Positions 24,563 through 35,915 of a DNA stretch of 64,000 nt are shown in pieces; the first letter of the stretch is position 1; every line of letters begins with the position of its first letter. The notes below the pieces were generated by a model, which saw nothing but the letters and a program-made list of their open reading frames with translations, was not told the origin of the DNA and ran no database searches. This stretch comes from Nyssa sinensis. Lineage: Eukaryota; Streptophyta; Magnoliopsida; Cornales; Nyssaceae. Where the stretch lies: the NCBI GenBank assembly GCA_008638375.1, contig CM018041.1, positions 8,506,627 to 8,570,626 on the forward strand, written 5' to 3'. Both the position numbers and the translations under genes were made by a program.

Positions 24563-27265
24563 ATGAGGACACTCTGCCCCAACCTGGATCGAGAAGATGG
24601 ACTCGAAACAGTACTTGAAGTCCCAATCCCAGAAGAGATGTTTACTTCCTCCAACAAAAAGCGACTACTCACCGAAAGATCACCACCATCCATATTTGAA
24701 GCCCGAAACACAGAGATCCAGCTCTTGCTAGGCGTCGTCGGTGCTCCACTAATCCCTCTTCCCGTCCGTTGCAATCACCCCATCAACCGAAACATTAAAG
24801 ACCATCCCATAGTAAGTCAGCTATATATATCATACAAGTGGGATTTTGAGTTTGAAATGTTGATTAAAATTTTGTTAATTATGATGTGCAGGAGGCTTCA
24901 ATGGCGAAATATATAGTGCAACAGTATATTGCAGCGACAGGGGGTGAAAATGCTTTGAACTCCATTGACAGCATGTATGCAATGGGGAAGGTGAAGATGA
25001 CGGCTTCAGAGTTTATAGAGGGAAAAGGTTTAAATTTGGGCGGTAAGAGTTTGAGTAATGGCAAGGTGATGAAAATCAAGAGCGTGAGAAATGGGGCAGG
25101 AGAGATAGGAGGGTTCGTGCTTTGGCAGAAGAGGCCAGAGCTGTGGTGTTTGGAACTGGTGGTTTCAGGGTGCAAGATTAGTGCCGGTAGTGATGGTAAG
25201 GTGGCTTGGAGGCAGACTCCTTGGCACCATTCCCATGCCTCTCGCGGTCCACCCAGGCCTCTTCGCCGTTCCCTGCAGGTTCCCTCTCTCTCCCTCTCTC
25301 TCCGTGTGTGTGTGTGTGTGTTAGGACCCTTTGTAACTTGATGAAAGTAGAATTCTATCCAATGTTTTTGTTACGAATATCTATATTCTATAGATTTTAA
25401 TAGCTAACTTGTCATGGATTATCCATAATTCATTAGTTCTTGATTGTAATTGTGATTAATTCATGAACAAAATATTAAATATAACAAAATTTTTTTTTTT
25501 CATTTCTAAAGTTATTGTAATAAAATTTACGTGTATTTATTATAATAATTTTTTTTATCTTATATGTAGAAATAAAAAAATAAAAAATAAAAATTCAACT
25601 AAAATTTATAACTTACAAGTCATGATTAAACAAATTTATTATTGTGTTAAAAGTTATTATTTATTAATTTTCAAACTTATATATACTTAATATATCAATA
25701 AAATATGTAAATTATTGGCTCATGTGTTATATATTTATTGAGTTAGGAGAAAGTAATTGAATAATATTTTGGTTTTAATGCCAAGGCCCAAGACTTGCCT
25801 TGTTGTCTTCCAAAAAATTAGGCCAAGGAGTTGGGAGGCTCTTTTGACTTACTTAGGGCACGTTGAGAATTCCATGTTCCTTACAACTCAGCTTTGCTTT
25901 TCTTCAAACTAGACTAATATAAAAAATAAAAAATAAAAATTCAACACTGTTAGTAGTCTTAACTTATTCCTTTTGAGTGGTTTCAAAGAGTCGGCACATG
26001 AATCACATGGCCTGGGTGAATTAGTGGAACATGGGCCAGGAAGCTACTTCTAATTTAAACCCCAGACCTCCTCCAATCAAAAAGCCCATTATTTTTTGTA
26101 TATATATATATATATATATTTGTTGCTATTTCAAAAGTTCAAAATGAGAGATTTAAGTATTTCATTATCTTAATCTTTCCATTTCTCTACAATTCTTTTT
26201 ATCCAAACAAGCAGTAAAAGAACCCAAACTGTCTCAAAAGTCACAGTTTTGTTATGCTTTTTTGAGAAAAATAAGTGTTCTTTTCAAATTATCAAGCTGT
26301 TATTACATAAAAGATTAGTCTAGTGCACGAGACTCCCGCAAAGAGAGAGAGATTATTTTTACAACTCAAATTTGTGATCTTCACGTACAATGAAATAACC
26401 TTACCGTTGTGCCAATGTCTGACTTCTAAACTGCCACGATAACATAAATTAATTATAGCCACAGATAATTATGGTAACTAGATCCTCGAAGATGGAAGAA
26501 ATTCTTGGAAATCGGAGACAATTACACTAGTTTTGCATGCTTTTAATCATTATATATCACGTATCTTTACATATGATTTCATTAATTTATAAAGCTAGAT
26601 TAATAATTCATTATTGAATTATGTTGTAACAGGGTCTTGATCCAAGGTCCACTGCCAATTTATTTTCCAATTCCATCTGCATTGGTGAGAAGACTATAAA
26701 TGATGAGGACTGCTTTGTATTAAAACTAGAGGCCGAGTCCTCTGCTCTAAGAGCAAGAAGCAGCAGCAATGTAGAGATAATCCGACACACTGTTTGGGGA
26801 TACTTCAGCCAAAGAACAGGTCTCCTGGTCCAACTAGAAGACTCGCACCTACTCAGAATCAGAGCCTCCGGGAATGAAAGCGTCTTCTGGGAGACAACAA
26901 TGGAGTCGTTGATACAAGATTATCGTACCATCGATGGCATTAACATTGCTCACTCCGGCAGAACATCCGTTTCGTTAGTCAGGTTTGGTGAGCGCTCGGA
27001 AAGCCATTCCAGGACGCGAATGGAAGAGGTTTGGACAATCCAAGAAGTGGACTTCAATATAAAGGGACTGTCCATGGACTGTTTCTTGCCTCCTGGTGAC
27101 TTAAAGAAAGAGGAGGAAGGATATGGTGTTGTTACAAGTGATGCTGTGACAAACAATGCACATTTGCAGTTCAAGATTCATGGCTTGTCTTCTAGGTTCG
27201 GTGTTTCTAAGGTTGTGGCTTTTGATGTTGATGATTTGGAGAATAAAGAAGGGGATGAAGAGTAG
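24563..27265 (+). CDS. DUF620 family protein
   Basis: Three exons give an uninterrupted 422-residue frame: 24563-24811, 24892-25278 and 26633-27265. All junctions are phase 0 with GT-AG ends (ATA|GTAAGT, CTGCAG|GTTCCC, GTAACAG|GGT). The start MRTLCPNLDREDGLETVLEV is the conserved opening of the plant DUF620 family. Exon 2 contains the family's HHSHASRGPPRPLRR segment. Exon 3 begins GLDPRSTANLF and continues with VWGYFSQRTGLLVQLEDSHL and the conserved EEVWTIQEVDFNI stretch. The C-terminus is acidic. No signal peptide or membrane helix is apparent. The biochemical function of this family is unknown. Length and motifs are as expected, and I see no lesion. Upstream lie a (GT)n run and GA-rich sequence; intron 2 begins with CT- and TG-rich sequence. 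Confidence 0.92.
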
Positions 27266-28349
27266 TAAATCTGTTACTATTTATGTACATATAGCATCAA
27301 AATATATAAGTATCCAATTTAGTTATCAATGAACCAATTAAAGAGTTCATTTTTTTTTGATAAATCAGTGATGTGAAGGTACTGATATATAGAGGTGAAG
27401 CCAAGGGCAAATTGATCCTTCAAGTCATTATTGAAGAGAAATTTTAGAATAATTATATCTTACCCTGTAAGCATGAGTAATACAAAATCATAGAAAAGTA
27501 GTGGTGATATATAAGTGCTTGGATTAAAACTAAAATTCTGCTTGTTAGAGCTCGGACTTCTCGCCATAAGTACTTGAGTTCGAATCTCTCTGCTAGATAA
27601 GGTGGTTAACTTTTATTCTAGGTGATAAAAAAATCTCTTATATGCGAGTAGCTCATGTGTGAAGAAGCTTACACTATTCATGAGGATGTTACCCTCTCCT
27701 CGCAACATTTTTTACCTAAATATTTGAAAAGTGCCAATTAGATTCTAACTCAACTCAATTCAAAAAAATTTTATTTCAATTATTTAAAATCGGTTACATT
27801 AATTCCTTATAAACTTTTACGATAATAGTTAGTTACTGAACGTAACTATCTTTCTTTATTTGAATTTGGGACCGATTGTGTAATAATATAACACGAAACT
27901 CAACACACGAGTTGTCAATTAGGCACCAACTTAAATGGTTAAACCTAAATTAATTAACCTGAACAATGGATAAGATGGCTGAATTTTTTTTGAAACATAT
28001 AGGCTTTGTATGAAAAAAAAATCTCAAATTAAAAACTCAAGTTGGATTGTGATCTTGAGCACCTCAGCCAAACCCATTCCTAGCCTAGAAATTTTTTTTT
28101 AAGAGATAAAAAAAAAAGTATAGGTGGTGTTTGTCAGGACAAAAATGCAAATAGATAAGAAAGAGAGTGCATTTTAAATCCCCGGCCCAAGATCGGGTTT
28201 AGTTGGGCTAGATATAGTTCCTAAAGGGCTGGCCTTCAACTTGGCCCAACCCACTGAGGACGTTACCGTTGCATCGGCAGAAAGCGTTGCAAAATTTCAT
28301 GCGTACCAAAGGACATTCTTCACGTAAGGCAGGGGAGCGCGTGAGACCA
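27266..28349. other. Intergenic DNA between DUF620 and sHSP genes
   Basis: DUF620 3' UTR, then AT-rich sequence. Around 27535-27720 there is a tRNA-like piece: gttagagctcgg, with the B-box-like gagttcgaatctc about 40 bp later. This may be an old tRNA-derived SINE. No other feature was recognised. Confidence 0.4.
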
Positions 28350-28362
28350 GAAGATTCGTGAA
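28350..28362 (+). promoter_or_regulatory. Heat-shock element of the first sHSP gene
   Basis: GAAgaTTCgtGAA is a perfect three-unit nGAAnnTTCnnGAAn site, the binding sequence of trimeric heat-shock factor. It lies about 50 bp upstream of the TATA motif at 28413 and 190 bp before the ATG. Confidence 0.85.
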
Positions 28363-28412
28363 GGTGCGCGAATAGGAACTCCCTGGATCAAGATAATTTC
28401 CAAACCTCCACA

Positions 28413-28418
28413 TTATAA
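28413..28418 (+). promoter_or_regulatory. TATA-like box of the first sHSP gene
   Basis: TTATAA within cattataacc, 122 bp before the ATG at 28540 and just downstream of the heat-shock element, which is the usual layout in sHSP promoters. Confidence 0.6.
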
Positions 28419-28539
28419 CCACTCCCAGTCTTTTCATTCTCAATAACCGTCGATCACAAAAACCGTTGAATCGCTTCCCAATCTCCATACCCATTTTCTA
28501 TCCAAGTTACTAATTTTCTCACCCTCCAAGCATTCGAAA

Positions 28540-29031
28540 ATGTCGATGATTCCAAGCTTCTTTGGCCGACGATCAAACGTTTACAACCCTCTTTCTCTCG
28601 ACGTCTGGGATCCGTTCGAGGGATGGCCGTTTAGCAGTAACTTCCGATCACTTTCCGATAAGATCCGCTCCAGCATTCCCTCCGATATGGCGTTGTTTGC
28701 GCACGCAAACATTGACTGGAAGGAGACGCCAACGGCTCACGTGTTCAAAGCTGACGTGCCCGGGCTGAAGAAGGAGGAGGTGAAGGTGGAGGTTGAGGAC
28801 GACAAAATACTTCAGATCAGCGGAGAGAGGAGCTGCGAGAAGGAGGAGAAGGGCGATACCTGGCACCGCGTGGAGCGTAGCAGCGGGAAGTTCATGAGGA
28901 GGTTCAGGCTGCCGGAGAACGCCAAGGTCGATCAGGTGAAAGCGGCAATGGAGAACGGTGTACTGACTGTGACGGTGCCAAAAGAGGAGATCAAGAACCC
29001 CGATATCAAGCTCATTCAGATCTCTGGTTGA
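28540..29031 (+). CDS. Class I cytosolic small heat-shock protein, 163 residues
   Basis: An intronless 163-residue chaperone subunit that would hold unfolding proteins during heat stress in the cytosol as part of an oligomer. The N-terminus [20 protein letters not shown] followed by DVWDPF is the class I signature. The alpha-crystallin domain spans about residues 56-150 and contains [18 protein letters not shown] and, at 140-144, GVLTV. The C-terminal IQI at 159-161 is the I-x-I motif that contacts neighbouring subunits. The size fits an 18-kDa class member. A heat-shock element and a TATA-like motif lie upstream. A paralogue lies at 55747-56169. There is a competing open frame in another phase (28562-28768), but the protein pattern settles the frame. 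Confidence 0.95.
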   Translation: MSMIPSFFGRRSNVYNPLSLDVWDPFEGWPFSSNFRSLSDKIRSSIPSDMALFAHANIDWKETPTAHVFKADVPGLKKEEVKVEVEDDKILQISGERSCEKEEKGDTWHRVERSSGKFMRRFRLPENAKVDQVKAAMENGVLTVTVPKEEIKNPDIKLIQISG

Positions 29032-29312
29032 TTTGTCAGCATCTTTGTCTCTTTGTCATCAGTTACTTAAGAGTTTGTTACGGTATGGTGAATGTAATGG
29101 TGGTTTACTATATGGTGGAGGTGGTTTATAGTGTTAGCTGACTGTGTCAAGGTATGTGAAATGATCGACTGTAAGTATATGAAATAAGTTACGAATTTCG
29201 ATTTTTGTTGGGTGTAAACCAATGAGCCACGGGCATACAATATATATATGCGCTCAGATTCCAAAACAGAGCTTTGTGTCAGAGCTCTTTGATTTAGATT
29301 ATTTCATACACA

Positions 29313-29351
<39 letters not shown>

Positions 29352-30726
29352 AATCCGTTCTTAAAAATTTATAAATTATTAATTTATTAAATATTAATTG
29401 AAGAATTAATTGTTTATTCTCTTCGGTATATGCTGACTGCTTTCAAAAGGAAAAAACAAAAGATGAAGTTATAAATAGACATTCCACAGAGAAAACATAT
29501 AAGAGTTAATTACTATCTAAAGCCCCAACCTCGTCACCAAATCATTCCTGCAAGGCTGCTATTCAACTTGTCCTCTTTGCTTGCTTCTCATGACCTGCAT
29601 ATAAAACAGATGACATCCACTTTGAAAAATAATGTCAATGTAATTCATAATCCAAATCTTTTTTGTGTCCCCCAACCAAACACGAGAAAGTGCACACAAA
29701 ATGAGGGGAAAAATTCAGATTCCACATCTGGATTCTATCTATTTGCCAAGATATCACAACAAAGAAATGATAAGTAAAATCCGATAACGGGGTTGGAACT
29801 CAAGTCTTGTTTAGCCCTTTGTTCTTAACATTTTTAAGGTAGAAAATCCATTCAAAATGATGATTTCTGCCTCGTATGTAAAAATGAATTACTGTAAAAA
29901 AATTCATCTCAAAGGACCAACCAAACAGGCCCAACCTTGCATTTTATTTCGTATTACTTCTACTCATGGAAAAGGGATGGAGCTTCACCAAGTGTCAAAT
30001 AAATCAATGATAACAAAAACAAATAAGAAAGAAGCAGTTTGAAAAACAATGATAGACTCAACAGCATAGTATGCAACATTTTGGACTAGAAGAAAATCAT
30101 GGAGCAAGTCACAGTGCCTCGTATCTTGTTCCACTATAAAAGAGTGAAGAATCAAGTAAAATTATCTTCACATCAATATCTTTTAAAACAAATATTTACC
30201 AATGATCTTCTCCCAATGGCTCCCCATCCTCAACCATCAAAACCCATTTGAACCAAATTCATCACCACTAAATATCACAGCAGGAAGAGATTGTAAATCC
30301 TCCAAATTCACCTTCGTAACTGTCTTCTACTTTTTATTATTCTACACTGAACAATGGCAAAATTGTCTGGGATCAGTTGATAGTTTTATTGCTATGTTGA
30401 ATTTTTATGCTGGCCTACCTGAAAGATTACCTTTGTTTTCACTTCCTAGTTCCTACAATCCACAATTGCAAAGCCCATCTGTACCATTGTGTCTTTTAGA
30501 AACAAGGAGAAGACAATACATGAGAAAATCAGGAGAACAAATATTGAACTCCTGAGTATGTGGTGTTGCTAGGACCTTTGAAGTTGAATTAAGGAACTAA
30601 AACTCACACAAGTCAACACATTACACCAAATATTTAATCAAAATAAACAAAATTTCAATCAACAAAATAGATCTGATCAAAATTTATGGGGGGGATTTTT
30701 CTTACCTTGCCTATTACCAAATATGT
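29032..30726. other. Intergenic DNA after the first sHSP gene
   Basis: sHSP 3' UTR, a (TA)n run at about 29316-29345, then AT-rich sequence without a recognised gene. The 117-codon frame at 30202-30555 has no domain and lies on the strand opposite the cystatin exon. Confidence 0.45.
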
Positions 30727-30912
30727 TCAAGATGCATTGTCAGCGAAAATTAAATGGGTCAACTCTATGGAATTCTGCCATGACTCCAACCAAACTTCTA
30801 CAAGGTAAATTCCCAGCTTCCCATCATCCATTGCGTCGAGTTTAATACGATACGTGCTACCACATGCACGACAACTGGCCTCAAGAACCCTAACAAACTC
30901 AAGTCGTACATC
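30727..30912 (-). pseudogene. Isolated cystatin terminal exon
   Basis: On the minus strand a T-rich tract and TAG acceptor (30913-30915) precede 61 open codons and a TGA at 30727-30729. The translation starts DVRLEFVRVLEA and continues with YRIKLDAMDDGK and LVEVWLESW. This matches the second half of a phytocystatin (inhibitor of papain-like cysteine proteases): the LEFVRV strand, the LDAxDDGK hairpin and the VW strand with its conserved Trp. The inhibitory QxVxG loop is replaced by CRACG, so inhibition is doubtful. The exon is intact and in phase 0, but no first exon with a LARFAV-type helix was found in the several kilobases upstream, where LINEs have inserted. It could be a gene fragment or a distant alternative last exon of the gene at 53777. 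Confidence 0.65.
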
Positions 30913-31539
30913 CTACCAAAAAGAAGGCAAAGGAATGAGAAAACTACCTCTTAATAAAAGTTAAAGAATAAATAAATTTTTTTTTTAAAAAAAAAAAGTA
31001 AAGAAAATGAAAAAATAGAATAGAATATCTATGTCGAGGCATTTATGGGCAGTATGCCGCAAAAGGATTCTCCTCGGGTGTAATGGATTTATACATACTT
31101 ATTAAGAGTTAGAAGCTTCTTCAGAGTATTCAAATTCCCCCACATTTTACATAGTCCTGGAGGAAGATACTGAAACTTAGACTAAACACAAGGTCATTTG
31201 TGAAGCAACAAAAATGGTAATGGAGTTGGTACATATCTATGGCATGGTTTTTGACATTGTATCTGTTATGGGAACAGCTCTCGAGCTAAAGTCTTGGGAA
31301 ATGCTAAGAAGTATAAGTCTCAACATGGATAGCCTTACCTCATCAAGTAAAGGAGAAGCTGAAAGACAAAGTGGCTCAGATACTTTCAGTTAAACCTAAA
31401 ATGGCTTCTATTATTTAGGTAAACTGGTGGTATTTGCTGATACTTCTTTTATTTTATTTTATTTTTTTGGGATAAGTTACATTAATTGACTTCAATTACT
31501 AGGGCTATTGAGAAATCAGAGTAACTCCAGATGAATTCC
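30913..31539. other. Intergenic, no first cystatin exon seen
   Basis: AT-rich, with a poly-T/poly-A block at about 30975-31000. I looked on the minus strand for a cystatin helix exon and did not find one. Confidence 0.4.
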
Positions 31540-33270
31540 TTCCTGATTAAAAGGAAAGAAGACCGGGTGTTTGGACACTAAGATCATCAGGTATCCATAG
31601 TTGTCCTTCAGCTTGGAATGCACTAAGAGGGCAAAACCCTGTGGTTCCTTGGACTAACATCATTTGGTTTGCTAGAGCAATACCTCATTATGCCTTTATT
31701 CTATGAATGGAATGGTTAGAGAGGTTGGCAATGAAAAACAGGCTGAAGGAAGAGGGACAGCGAGCTTAGCAAGCTCTAATTCATGCATACACAATATAGA
31801 ACCTGCCCAACATTTGTTTTTTGACTGTTCTTTTTCAACTAGAATATGGAAAAACATTTTGAAAATGTGTTTAGTGAAAATACAATTTGGGAACTGGCAG
31901 TATGAAAAAGAAAGGGCAATTCAACATAAAAGAGGCAATTCTTCTAAAAGTATAGTTTAGAAAATGGGGATTGGCAGCTGATGTTTACTGTATATGGAAT
32001 TAATGGCAAACAAAAAGAGTCTAATGCTGTGCCAATGTGATTAGAGAAATTGTAGCATTAGCATTAGCAAGGAACAAAATTATGTAGTGGAGGAAAAACA
32101 GAGATCTGTGCGGTGAATGGGGGCATAGTTGTCAAAATGCGTATCATTTCAGGTATCGTATCGTGTATCGTAGATACATGTATTTTTTTAAAAATACATT
32201 TAAAAATAAAAATATATATATACATATATAAATATATACAATGTTTACAATGTATAAATAACATTTCTATTTACTTGTCATACAAGTTAGATATATAAAT
32301 TATAATTATTTATCCAACAATTAAAAATCAAATTGTACCATGTATAGTTGTCTCGTTTTCAAATATATTTTATCATGTTATACATAGTCTTAGATATATA
32401 TAGTATATAAAATAATAAAAATTATATTTGAACTCACTTATAAAAAAAAAGAAAAGGCAATTTAAATTTCATATAATATAAGAATCAAGATTTATAAATA
32501 CTATAAGTTTCAAACTAAAATTTAATAATCCAAGTTTCAAACATAATTCATCAAGACAAAATCCAAAATTATTCATTTTCATCTTAATATCCAATTTCAA
32601 TGGCATCGATATTATCGTAACATCATCATCATATGCCAACAAATTTTCACTTCTTTTTTCTTGTTCTAACTTTTTATACGTGCTCACTCTTCATACATAC
32701 TTTTCTTTTTTCTTGTTCGAGAAAATATCTTTAGGCGTTACAAAGAGACGATATAAAACCAAAGCAGCAAAAATAGTTTTCATGTATATAACAAAACAAC
32801 AAAAAAGACGTCAAAACGATGCAGTATAACCTAATTGCCTGTATCGCGTGTATCGTGCGTATCGAAACATATCATAATCGTAAGATACGTATCGCGTATC
32901 GTAAGATACGGTGCAAAAAGATACAACTATAAGATACGTATCATTTTATGTTCATATCGAAACACATCGTAAGATATGTATTACGTAAGATACTAACAAC
33001 TATGAATGGGGGATACCCATTACAGAATTTAGGTTTGGAGAGTAAAGTCACATTGTGGCTGGCATTGATGATGTCTCAGGTCTGAAGAATAGAGTTGCTG
33101 TGATGTCTCAAGTTTTGTTTCTTAGGTGTGATGACACTGGAATTAAATAGGGGGATATACCTCTACTGTCAGTTCCTTGATATCGTTTGTTTCTCTGTAT
33201 TAGGGGGTATGCCCCTTTTGCTCTGTACATCATCCACATTTTTTAGTATAATAAAACATCTGACTGATTA
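31540..33270 (+). mobile_element. LINE (L1-like) 3' remnant, copy 1
   Basis: Damaged frames encode a LINE reverse transcriptase C-terminal region: WFARAIPHYAFILWM, then a zinc-binding segment with AQHLFFDCSFSTRIWKNILK (about 31800-31860). This is the zf-RVT pattern of plant L1 elements. The 3' UTR runs to a tataataaaac tail near 33260. A hAT-like element (32124-33004) interrupts it. A second copy of this LINE tail lies at 37080-40310. Confidence 0.75.
32116..33012. mobile_element. hAT-like non-autonomous element in LINE copy 1
   Basis: The element body is 32124-33004 (881 bp). It begins CATAGTTGTCAAAATG and ends AACAACTATG, giving terminal inverted repeats, and is flanked by the 8-bp duplication AATGGGGG (32116-32123 and 33005-33012). 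Inside each end are many copies of gtatcg/cgtatc words. Eight-base duplications are characteristic of hAT elements. No transposase is encoded. LINE copy 2 shows the unoccupied site at about 37227. Confidence 0.85.
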
Positions 33271-34029
33271 CTGGGAAAAGAGAGAGAGAAGATGGAAAAA
33301 CATAAAAAAGTTTATGATTATATTTTGAATCTTCATATGATTTTTTTTTGTATTGATATGTTATTGTTGATACTTATAATGTAAGTGTGTTCAACTCATT
33401 TTTATAATTATGGTCATAAAAATTCAACACGCTTTGTTCCCAATTTTTTTTTGCTGTGACAGTACATGGAGTAAAATATCACATTATAATGAAATCACCT
33501 TTTTTTTTTTTTTTCCAAATTGCAATATAATATATTAATGTGAATAAAAATTATAACACAACATATTGTTTTTTTTTTCACTTTCCGATACACTATTAAT
33601 GTGAATAAAAATTCACAACATATCGCAAGAATAATATATATCATGATATATTGCAATCACGCATTATATCGCACTTATTATCTCTCTGAAGTCTCCAAAT
33701 GATTTTTATGTCCAAAATTATTCCATTGCAGAAATCCTATCCCACCAACTTTATTCTATTGTGGAAAATGAATAATTCCATTATTACCAATTAATTATTT
33801 CTTATTTCTTTTAACAAAACAAGAGCGATTTATTACAAGAAGCCTAATAAGCAAAATACATCTACAAAAGAAAGAAAACTAGATTGAAGCTCCTACGATA
33901 CATTTGTCCCCCCCAAAAACTCTACGAAAATGTGATTTGAATCTTGGAAAACACCCCTAGCTCCAAAAACGAGAAGTCTTCAAAAAAAGTCACCAATCTG
34001 AAATAAATACAAGAATCTCTCTCAAAGTC
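33271..34029. other. AT-rich spacer
   Basis: Poly-T runs and sequences such as aatatattaatgtgaataaaaatt repeated at about 33530 and 33590. No gene was recognised. Confidence 0.4.
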
Positions 34030-35299
34030 TTGCCACCACAATTATTCATGCCAAAATCGAGTTCTTTGCCCATTTCCCACTCCAAAACACCATTCAATCT
34101 TTCCAAATCCCCCGCCAAAGCCCTAACTCATATGGAGCATTGCCAATGCAGAGGTCTCTACCGTGTACTCCAAACCAGGTCTCCATTACCTTCTTCCACC
34201 ATAAGCCATCAAGCTCTTGTGAAAAACAATACAGCCAGTTGGCTAACAAAACCTGATTGATGTACCTAGGAGATTGAAGCCCTTCCACCACTTAGCAAGA
34301 AAATACTTAAACTTGTACCCTTGCTCACCCCATACAAAATCCCGATAAAGCTTTTCCAGTCTATTCGACACCAAAACTGGAATAATAAATGAAGGCATAA
34401 AATGTGGGAAGACTAAAAGTGTTCTTTTCATCGGTGTCAGATGAACCTCTTTATACAAAATTTTCGTTCCCAATCTGTCACACAACTCTCAAACCTTTCA
34501 ACCACCGAATTCCAAATCGAAGTCACCTTAAGTCTAAGCCCCAAGAGGCAGACCAAATTATCTTGCTGGAAAGGAACCTATTTTGCAGCCCAAGGAATCC
34601 ACCAACCCATTAAGCCCATCCACTGCCCCCACAAGAATAATCTCACTCTTCACAACATTTGTCTAAAGCCTAAAAACTGCCCGAAAACAAATCAAAACTC
34701 TAACATATGGAAATTGATCTTCCTTCACCCCACAAAGAACAACAGTATTGTACGCGAAGAAAAAGGAAAGAAGATGAGATAGAGTCAAAGAAAACAAATC
34801 AAAACAACTCTTAAGATATTGCAATTGATCTTCCTTCACCCCGCAAAGAACAACAGCATTGTAGGCGAAGAAAAAGGAAAGAAGGTGAGATAGAGTCAAA
34901 TGATCCCTCTTATATACCCATCTGAAAACCTTAAAAAAAAAAAACCAACCCGTATCAGCCATCCTACTCAAACACTTACATGAAAAATTAAAAAGTAAAT
35001 GAGACATAGAATCCCATTGTATTAAACCTCTATACCACCAAAAAAAAAAAAAAGCAGAAGGGAACCATTCACCACAATCGAGAATTGCACCCAAATCCAG
35101 CTTCTCCACTTAACTCCAAACCCCATCTGGTCCAGCACATGGATAAGAACCCCCCTCATAAGTCACTTCCAAAAAGGAACTGAAAGCCTTGACTTTTTTC
35201 GTGACCCCGTTCATAAGCTTCCTGTTGCTTCCACTCAAATACATCACCATCTGTCAACTACAGTGGGTGTACAGCTCCCAAAGGTGTGCAGTCAATTAT
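34030..35299 (-). mobile_element. LINE reverse transcriptase remnant, minus strand
   Basis: Minus-strand frames encode pieces of a plant L1 reverse transcriptase: a palm region around 35060-34700 and a later segment (about 34485-34100) with LYRDFVWGEQG and INQVLLANWLYCFSQELDGL. The catalytic box, normally FADD, reads FAYN. An in-frame 111-bp tandem duplication (about 34711-34932) repeats the box and its surroundings. The element is dead. It probably continues beyond 35916, past the plus-strand LINE insertion. Confidence 0.75.
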
Positions 35300-35915
35300 A
35301 ACATCAAACTCCCATTAGCTTGTCTTACCACCAAAGACAAGCTAATGGCATAGGGTCTCTCAAATAATGACACTTGTGTGCTCTGTGGCCTAGCTAGCGA
35401 AAGTTCTGAGCACCTATTCTTCCAGTGCCCTTCCTCCTCCAATATATGGAAAGACATTCTCTCGAAATGCCTTGTCTCCAAGCAACTTGGCTCTCTTTTA
35501 GATGAAATGGAGTGGATCCAGTCCTCTTTCCCTCCCAAATCTTTCCTCAGCTCTCTACTTAAACTTGCCTTTGCTGCTTCCGTTTACCATATTTGGAAAG
35601 AGAGGAACCAAAGAATTTTTCGAAACCAGCAAAAGAATGAAGACCTTGTTACCAATGACATCCATCATGCCTTAGTCCTTATAACTGCTTCTTGGAAAGG
35701 TCTAAAGAACTCTAATGCTAACTGGGAGTTGAGCCTCAGCCTGGGGTTGTCTGATAAGATTTTCTCCTAGTTTTCTTTTTTTGTTCTAGTATGGTTGCTT
35801 CCTGCCTGTTGCAGTTAGGTGGCTTTTGTTTGTTCTGTTTGTAGGGCCTCTGGCCCCTTGTTTCTGCTTTCTCTTTTATATATCATAATCCTCTTCCAAA
35901 AAAAACATCAAACTC
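35300..35915 (+). mobile_element. 5'-truncated LINE with exact target-site duplication
   Basis: The body, 35312-35903, is flanked by AACATCAAACTC at 35300-35311 and 35904-35915. It encodes an open LINE C-terminal piece (35378-35770) with CxxC and EHLFFQCPSSSNIW, then KLAFAASVYHIWKERNQRIF. A 3' UTR and a short A tail (ccaaaaaaaa) follow. At its 5' end is a perfect 15-bp hairpin: ccattagcttgtctt, a short loop, aagacaagctaatgg. The duplication proves an insertion separate from the surrounding minus-strand LINE. Confidence 0.9.

Noticed and set aside
24228..24626. 132-codon minus-strand frame near the DUF620 start
   Set aside because: Antisense to the promoter and exon 1, includes the (GT)n run, and has no domain.
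30202..30555. 117-codon plus-strand frame
   Set aside because: No domain; it lies beside the minus-strand cystatin exon in AT-rich DNA.
33900..35915. A single LINE inverted by twin priming (RT part minus, 3' end plus)
   Set aside because: The exact 12-bp duplication around 35312-35903 shows the plus-strand part is its own insertion into the minus-strand LINE.
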